NCBI RefSeq assembly: GCF_947179165.1
Contig: NC_077242.1
Location: 34,965,097 to 35,029,096, forward strand
Source: Solanum dulcamara
Lineage: Eukaryota; Streptophyta; Magnoliopsida; Solanales; Solanaceae
Length of the DNA: 64,000 nt
Direction: 5' to 3'
Shown: positions 57,715 through 64,000 of the stretch, piece by piece
Numbering within the stretch: the first letter of the stretch is position 1
How the letters are laid out: each line of letters opens with the position of its first letter
Notes under the pieces: model-generated
Seen by the model: only the letters and a program-made list of their open reading frames with translations
Databases searched by the model: none
What the model was told of the DNA's origin: nothing
Position numbers and translations under genes: made by a program

Positions 57715-59254
57715 CCATGACTTTTATCTGATTATTGCAGGTCTCGAGATCCATCCATCCCTTATGGGATCTCGTTTGAAGTTTAAGCGTTCCCATTTAC
57801 ATATGATAGTGTTAGTTGATTTTCTCTTACACTTGTATTTCTATTGTCCACTTTCCCCCTTTTCAGGTGAACCCATGTCATCCTCTGTTTATTTTCAACT
57901 ATTCACATGCAAATAATTCTATTTCAACATATTTAACATGTTTCACCATGTCTACACCCTCTGTTATATAATCCATACTTTAGGTTGCCCCTATAATAAA
58001 CCCTAGTACAACCATGGGGTACTTAGTATTCTCGATAGATAGTACATAACTTAGTCTAAGTACTGGTACTCAAGTCATATAACTAATATAGTAGTTTAGC
58101 CGAAGCCACATTTCATTCATCCCAATCAGTACGTTACTAGTGCTTATAATTGTATCTGATTCTCCATTTGGGGGCACTTATATTCTGATGACACGTGTTT
58201 CAAGTTTTGTTATCACCTCTTTTTTTCCAAAAGATACCACTTGTTCCTTTAATAATTCCACAATGCCTCAATTGTTCTACAATTTTCCATTCCCTATCCT
58301 CGAGGGATCCCACTATTTCCAAAGTGGAGGTACATATACACAATACCCCTTTCTGCTTCATGATCTTTCATCATTATCATGTACCCGATGCTAACTCCTA
58401 ATCTTACTCATAATCACATTTTTAGTTACTTTTTTACTAGGCTCTACGTAGTTCCATGATGATCCTCATTATATTCACACTATATTCTGCTCATGGTCAA
58501 TCTCGGAGGGTAATATTTCTTAACTTTTATTCACGATCCTTACTCTGGGCTAATTCCACCCGGTGGAGCAAGCGTACTTAACCCCTTATTCTTCCTCGTC
58601 ATTCTCATCCTTAATACCTCGTAGGCTGTCTTAAGACATTCATACCCATCACTATTTTTCTCACCATATCAGTATTGACCTTCTATTTGCCACCTATATC
58701 ATAATTAACGTATTTCCCAAAGTCATTTGTACTTCTAGTTTAGTCAGATCTTATCATTACCATGGATACGATCTCTCAAGATATATTACAACCTTATATC
58801 TCATTCTCTTTCTATTCTCACATAAAATTCGATAGAGTTTCCTCTATATTCCTTACTATACCAAACCTGCACTTAGGAAATACCAACAATGCCTCAAAGG
58901 GCCAATACATATATATTCATATCATAGCCTCACAGGGATCCCAATATCAACAATAGTATAAAATGATGGACTTACATCGTATGTCCAACTAAAACTGCAC
59001 CTGTTACACTTTTCTGTCTAGTTTTCCTTTCAATTTTCAACTTTATATTTCAATCATATTTCAATCTTCTTACCTTACCCAGCATGCCTCTTTCGCACCA
59101 TTAATTACCTGTATACTGTGTAGATTCAAATATCATTTATCACTTTTTTCTGTCGATATCGTTCTTCAATTGAAACCAAAGGTTAGAAAAAAAAGAATTT
59201 TATTTCCTATGACTGGGCTCTATCAAACAATCTAAGACAAGAAAGAAAGGTATC

Positions 59255-59946
59255 TGTAATGAAAATATTCCCTACTCTATAGTTATGATGTGCTGTGGCA
59301 CCAGTGATGGGGCGGCGACCACGATTTATTCACCGAGTCCCATAACTGGGCCAGATATGGCATATGTTTTCTGCATACATTATATGTGGTTATGAAAAGC
59401 ATTTTGGTATTCTAAATATTTTGCTCATTTCTGCACCTTCTATTCTGGTAATGGCTTTACTTATTATAGTCAATGCTTTACATACTAGATACATTGTCCG
59501 TACTGACCCCTTTTCTTCGGGGGGGCTGCATTACATGCCCGCAGGTACAGACTCTGGGTTTGCTAATCCGCTCGCCTAGGACATCTACCCTATTGGTTGG
59601 TAGTGCTCCTTTGTCCGAAGCCTTATTTTGGTACTAACTTTTCTGTTGTACATTTGTATATGTTGGTTAAGGGTACGATGGGGCCCTATCCCATCATATG
59701 ACTAGGTTATCATTCTGTAGAGGTTTGTAGACTTGTGATGTGGGTTATGTATATATATTTTGGGCTTTGTGTTCCGTGATGGTCTTAATGGCCCTCTTGT
59801 GCTATATCTGTTCTCATGCGCTCTCTAGAGACCCCCTTTTTGACTTCTACTTCTGTCTATTCTGCTAACACGCTAAGTGGGGATAAGGGTACGTATGGGT
59901 GCCCAACTCAAGCACCAGTCACGGCCTATGGAGTTGGGTCATAACA
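59255..59946 (+). repeat. Plus LTR fragment of the P4 family
   Basis: It starts mid-LTR at ATTCCCTACTCT and runs through TGTGCTGTGGC.CCAGTGAT, CACCGAGTCCC and TACGATGGGGCCCTATCCCATC to GGAGTTGGGTCATAACA at 59946. It overlaps 50510-50943 of the P4 5' LTR and extends about 250 bp further to the LTR end. No PBS follows that I can recognise. Confidence 0.8.
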
Positions 59947-62080
59947 GTAACAATATGATTAAGATAAGAGTGCAAGGGAAACAGAATTATGATGAATATA
60001 AAATATTAATAGGATAACTTAGGAGATATTAAGGATAAGACTAATGAAGAAGGGTATGATATGAATATAACAATGATCATTATGAAAATAAGTAAAGCCT
60101 AGTGAGAAAGTGGCTAGTGATAGGATATGGTCCATGTAATAAGAATATAAGGGTAAGTGTGAAATGGAAAAGCGGGGTAGGGAATAAATAAGAAAGACTT
60201 ATCAAGTTTCGTAGGGAAATTTGAGAATAAAGATTATGCGATAACGTAAATGATAGCGAGCACAAGGAAGGAAAGAGTAATTGAAAGGAGTAAGCAAGAA
60301 GAAAGCGAGATGACAGTGTAACAATAAGTCATGACATATGTAGCCGAAGATACGAATGCTAAAAGTGATGGAACTATGAAAGACCAAGTTATAGAAGGAT
60401 GAGCAACGAGATAGAATGGGTGTTAGGGAATGATTGGTATGATACGAATAAAGATGGATGAACAAAATATGTTTTGGAAATGAGAAAAAGGATTATGTAG
60501 AAGTAATGCATTTCGAATAATACAGAGGTAGAATAAGATCTCTCTTATGTGGAATAAAAGATAGATATAGACGAGGTAAATGAAAAGAGAAATCTATGGA
60601 ATCCCCAAGATGGATATGATTAAATGAATACAGATACGTAACAAAAGGGGAACGTACAATAAGAACTTAAGAGTGCAATACAACTAAATAGTTATAACAT
60701 AAGGCCCTGATTGAGGCAAACTTGGTATATTGTTGAGAAAATTAAAATACAGTGTTGGATACATAGTAAGGGAAAGGGGTATAAGGTATAAAGGGGTGGT
60801 GCATGCACACAACGTCGTCCTGACAATAGTGGAATACTTAAGATACAAAGATGGTAAACTTATGGAATAAATGGTGCAATATACATTCATCCCAAGAAAC
60901 AAAGGATATAGGTTGGGATAAAGCTACTCCTACAAGAGAACCTTGGACAATTATCTTCGGAATACAAGTATTGCCTAATTGAAATTGGAACGACTAAAAG
61001 TGCTAGTTAACTTTTGATAAAGATAAGTGGAGTATGGCCTTAGATGAGTTGTTCTATGGGTCACATTACACAAGTACAAATTACTAGATAAGATGTCACA
61101 CAATGTATGAAAAGGTTCTCGTCGCTTCGTGACTTAGTCAATGTTTCGTATGTACAGAATCAAGTTATAAAGGATGAAGAAAGAGATGGACATGATACGG
61201 TATCAAGTAGATTGGGATAAGAGATTGGATGAATTTTGAGATTGGACAAAGGTATAAGTGCCCTCCCTTAAGGGGGTAAGCGGGTGAGAAGAATGCAAGG
61301 TCAAACTGTAAATAATGGATACTACAATATAGCGTACATGGATATTTAAACTTCAAGAAGATCCTATGCTGAAGCAAGTTAGAAGGGCAGAAAGCCAACA
61401 ATAATGGGATAGAAGTCAGAATGGTATTTAAGGTAGTGTCAAGAAGTGTTTGGCAAAACCCTGCACGACATAACATTAAAAGATGGGTGTGTATAAAAAA
61501 GGAAAGGGTACAACCAGGGAAGGGTATCGAATAACTCAAGAGATCTGTGAAGGACAATGATACCATGCGGGGTCAAAAGATAAGATATTAGCTATAGAGT
61601 TGATCGTAAATGATGCTGCGATAGATAAATAACCAAGTAAAAGGCATAGCAAGCCTCCTATGATTGGAAGTGAGAAGAGCTAGGAGTGAATAAAAGAAAA
61701 AAAAGAAGTATGATAAGATGGGACAAGCGAGTTTCAAGGTGAATGAGATAGATGAAGCGAAATGAACCCGGAGACGAAAAGACTATGTCTACCTCATACA
61801 AGTAGTACCGACAGGGTTATGCAACTTATGAATATGTATGTGTTACGTATAAGGCCAAGTGAGTAAGTAAGTGGTAAAAGGAATAAGGGTTCAATAAGGA
61901 CAATATAGTTATAATATTTTGGATACGTTACACAGAGGTAGAGAAGAGATATTCGTAATTGTTCCCTATATCCAAAGGTAGTCTAAACTCCTAAAAGGAT
62001 TGGAAGAAAATGGTTATAGAGAACTCCCAAAAATCCTCGTAAAACCTTATAAGACAAGTTAATATTTGAGGATGAATATT
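59947..62080 (+). other. P4 interior: purine-rich, no recognisable pol
   Basis: 2.1 kb rich in A and G on the plus strand; two hand-counted lines (60181 and 60241) are 67% and 78% purine. I see no gag, PR, RT, RNase H or integrase motif in any frame. The minus-strand frames of 133, 87 and 72 residues are by-products of the purine bias (Leu/Ser/Phe-rich shadows). It may be a very decayed coding region or the filler of a LARD-like element. Confidence 0.6.
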
Positions 62081-62095
62081 ATAAAGAGGGAAGAA
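62081..62095 (+). other. P4 polypurine tract
   Basis: ATAAAGAGGGAAGAA directly before the LTR start, preceded by TTGAGGATGAATATT, the same context as in P1 and P2. Confidence 0.75.
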
Positions 62096-63875
62096 TTTTA
62101 TACCCCATATTTTTGTACCTTGAAAGGTTCTTAATCTTCTTAGAAGTCACCATGTGAGTCGGATAATCTATAACTCTACCAAACAACTCTAAGGAAGGGA
62201 GAATGTGACACCCCATAGTAGGGAAGATTGGAAATATGGTTATAAGAATCTGGAAGAAGTTGGAGGCCAAGTAATGGGTCGTAGGACTGGACTTACGTAC
62301 GTAAGCTACTAACTTGAAAATCTTAAATTCTTAAGCTACTTGAGTTCATACCAAGCTTACGCAGCAAGGATTACATAAGTTCGTAAAGTAAGATGAGATT
62401 ACCAACCCATGATGAGGGGAAAAAGGTAACATGTGGCATAAAGAGGGAGTGCAACATGGAAGAAGTTGTAAGTGCCATGTGGAAGCAGCTAAAGAAAGGG
62501 GGTGGGCGCCCACATGCCACGTGGGAGCCCCTAAGTGGAGGAGGTGATGCATTGGCCCACTAAGGACTTGGCACGTGTCACCACTTAGGGGATGACATGT
62601 GTTACCCCCTAAGGTGTACTGTATATATTTCTTTTATGACTCATTAGTTTCATCTTTATCCTTTAGTCATTCTTATCCCAATAAAAATTCTAGAAAACAT
62701 GAGAATAGAAACTCTAGCTAGAGAGAGAGAGAGCCACAGTTTTGGAAGGAGAAAAAGGTAAGTTCTCGGATTAAATTTCAGGAATTAATTATATATGGTA
62801 TACCAAGATGGTATGAAGGTGTTATTAATGTAAATTTATGGTTTCAAGAAGTCCCAAAAGGATAGCAAACAACAGCGAAGTTTCAGCTGCGCTAGAAGAG
62901 CTTCTGAGGCAAGTTTCGGACAAGGTAAGGATTTACTATTTAAATTGGAGTTTGTGATGTTCTTATGAGGTATATTACATGTATTAAATGAGTTTAGAAC
63001 AGAAATTTTTCATAAGGATGCTTGACGTTAAAAACAAACTAAATTGAAGTCGTTAGAGTTAAATCGAAGTCGAGTAGTTTATTGTGATTGTGGTGCTGCG
63101 GTTGCAGCTGGTTTGATTGCATGTTGTAGGTATGTAAAGTGTTCTAATAAGGGTGTGGGTTCTGCTTTTTGCAGAAACACGACCCTCCATTTCGTATGGT
63201 TAAAGGTTTTATGAAACAAAGGTTAAAAACTCTATTTTGGTATCATAGTTTTGTTAATCGAGTCCCCTAATAGGGCCGGATATGACCTATGTTTTTCTGC
63301 ATACATTATCTGTGTTTGTGATAAGTATTTTGACATTCTAGATATTTTGTTTATTTTCTGTACATTCTGTTCTGGTTATGACATTATTTATTACAGTCCA
63401 TGCTTTACATATTAAGTACATTTTTTGTACTGACCTAATTTCTTCGGGGGATGCATTACATGCCCGTAGGTACAAATTTTTGAGTTGCCGATCCGCTTGC
63501 ATAAGACATCCACTCTGCTGTTTGACAGTGCTCCTTTATTCGGAGCCCATAATTTAGTACTGATCTTTCTGTAGCCTATATGTATACATTGGTCAGAGGT
63601 ACGACGGGGCCCTGGCCCATCATATGCTTATTGTATCATTCTATAGAGGTCTGTAGATATGTATTTATGGGTTATATATATATATATATATTGGGCTTTT
63701 GTGTTTCGTGACGGCCTTATCAGCTTTCGTGTGCTGCATTTGTTTTTGTGCACTATCTAGTGACCTTAATTAATTTCTATTTTTTTTATTATGCTACTAT
63801 GTTAATTTGGACTAAGGTTAAGTATGGGTGTCCAACTCAGGCATGAGCCGTGGCCTACGGGATTGGGTCGTGACA
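62096..63875 (+). repeat. P4 3' LTR, internally deleted
   Basis: It begins TTTTATACCCCATATTTTTG, aligns closely with 48246-49390, then jumps at about 63255 to the equivalent of 50568 and continues to GGGTCGTGACA at 63875. A TATA box lies at 62621-62630 and ACGTGT/ACATGT palindromes at 62571-62600. An AT run lies at 63677-63691. Confidence 0.85.
62621..62630 (+). promoter_or_regulatory. P4 3' LTR TATA box
   Basis: GTATATATTT at the position equivalent to 48768-48780, downstream of the paired palindromes. Confidence 0.5.
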
Positions 63876-63880
63876 ATATA

Positions 63881-64000
63881 GGAGGGGAGGACAAGTTCAC
63901 TGGCTACTTCTACGGAGCGTGGTGGGTTCTACGAACCATAGAAGGGCCCGTAGAGCACTCTATTAGACTTGGGATTGTTTTTAGACTAAGGAACTTATAC
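63881..64000 (+). repeat. P6 LTR, second part
   Basis: After the right ATATA duplication the sequence returns to a CTACGG..CCGTAG motif zone (CTTCTACGGAGCGTGG, CTACGAACCATAG, GGGCCCGTAGAGC), as in the P2 LTR. This continues the LTR begun at 47999. It runs off the window. Confidence 0.65.

Larger units (their letters stand above)
57365..59254 (-). other. M5 interior: pyrimidine-rich on plus, no pol
   Basis: A polypurine tract (minus CCTAAAGGTGGGAAGGA, 57365-57381) begins it. The stretch 57400-57540 reversed aligns with 61930-62050 of the P4 interior (TTCCCTATATC.A.AGGTA, CTCC..AT..), so both are the same family. It has no gag, RT or integrase motif. One sampled line (58801-58860) is 32% purine on the plus strand, about 68% on its own strand. 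It is interrupted by the 5S-derived segment and truncated at about 59254 by a plus LTR fragment. Confidence 0.6.
48246..63875 (+). mobile_element. P4 complex: non-autonomous LTR element with nested insertions
   Basis: The outer LTRs 48246-50943 (cut) and 62096-63875 read plus and are flanked by ATATA. Inside lie a minus LTR (M5), a solo LTR (S1), a minus interior with a 5S-derived segment, an extra plus LTR piece (59255-59946) and a purine-rich plus interior. The extra LTR piece overlaps sequence already present at 50500-50943, so a simple single-insertion model does not account for everything. Recombination between copies is likely. Confidence 0.65.

Noticed and set aside
61165..61566. 133-residue minus-strand open frame, Leu/Ser/Phe-rich, membrane-protein-like
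   Set aside because: It is a by-product of the purine-rich plus strand of the P4 interior; several similar frames occur nearby and none has a family motif.
1..64000. A new multi-gene biological system or host gene cluster
   Set aside because: On both strands every substantial coding signal I could recognise is gag or pol of LTR retrotransposons; remaining frames are short, antisense or repeat-derived.

Overview
This is a plant nuclear intergenic window made almost entirely of nested, decayed LTR retrotransposons of the Ty3/gypsy superfamily. I found no host protein-coding gene, tRNA gene, CRISPR array or prokaryotic-style operon. The sequence is AT-rich. The primer-binding sites resemble the plant initiator tRNA-Met type. 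The LTR families, with TGTAA...GAAG starts and GGGTCGTGACA-like ends, look like those of Solanaceae genomes; this assignment is from memory and the species is not determinable. Every pol gene is broken by stops, frameshifts or deletions. Labels below: M = minus-strand element, P = plus-strand element, S = solo LTR.

Region 1-21.2 kb. P1 (5931-~21178, +) is a non-autonomous-looking element. Its 5' LTR is cut on the left by M1 (1-5930, -). Its 3' LTR is split by M2 (11189-20965, -), a complete element with LTRs of about 3.25 kb and a perfect CTATT target-site duplication.

Region 21.2-33.9 kb. P2 (+) carries recognisable gag, protease, RT, RNase H and integrase remnants (27.9-32.1 kb). Its 5' LTR is broken by M3 (21389-27527, -), an internally deleted gag/integrase element.

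Region 33.9-48.2 kb. P3 (+) is an Athila/Tat-like element. It is interrupted by M4 (gag plus LTR, -, ~34565-36928). It is also interrupted by P5 (42049-47465, +), which sits inside the P3 integrase gene; removing P5 and one copy of its 5-bp duplication restores the P3 reading frame.

Region 48.2-63.9 kb. The LTR of an outer element P6 (47999-48245 and 63881-64000) is split by the P4 complex, flanked by ATATA duplications. P4 contains a minus-strand LTR (M5), itself split by a solo LTR S1 (52536-55884, ATCTC duplications). It also has two purine-rich non-coding interiors in opposite orientations and a 94-bp 5S rRNA-derived segment of the kind reported in Cassandra-type TRIM elements.

There is no cooperating gene system. 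The biology here is insertion into insertion, LTR-LTR recombination, internal deletion, and rapid turnover of repeats and palindromes inside LTRs. The most notable points are the nested TSD-proved insertions, the 5S-derived segment, the exchange of palindromic motif modules between LTRs with a common backbone, the repeated G-box-like palindromes beside the LTR TATA boxes, and an in-frame duplication of an RT catalytic box.
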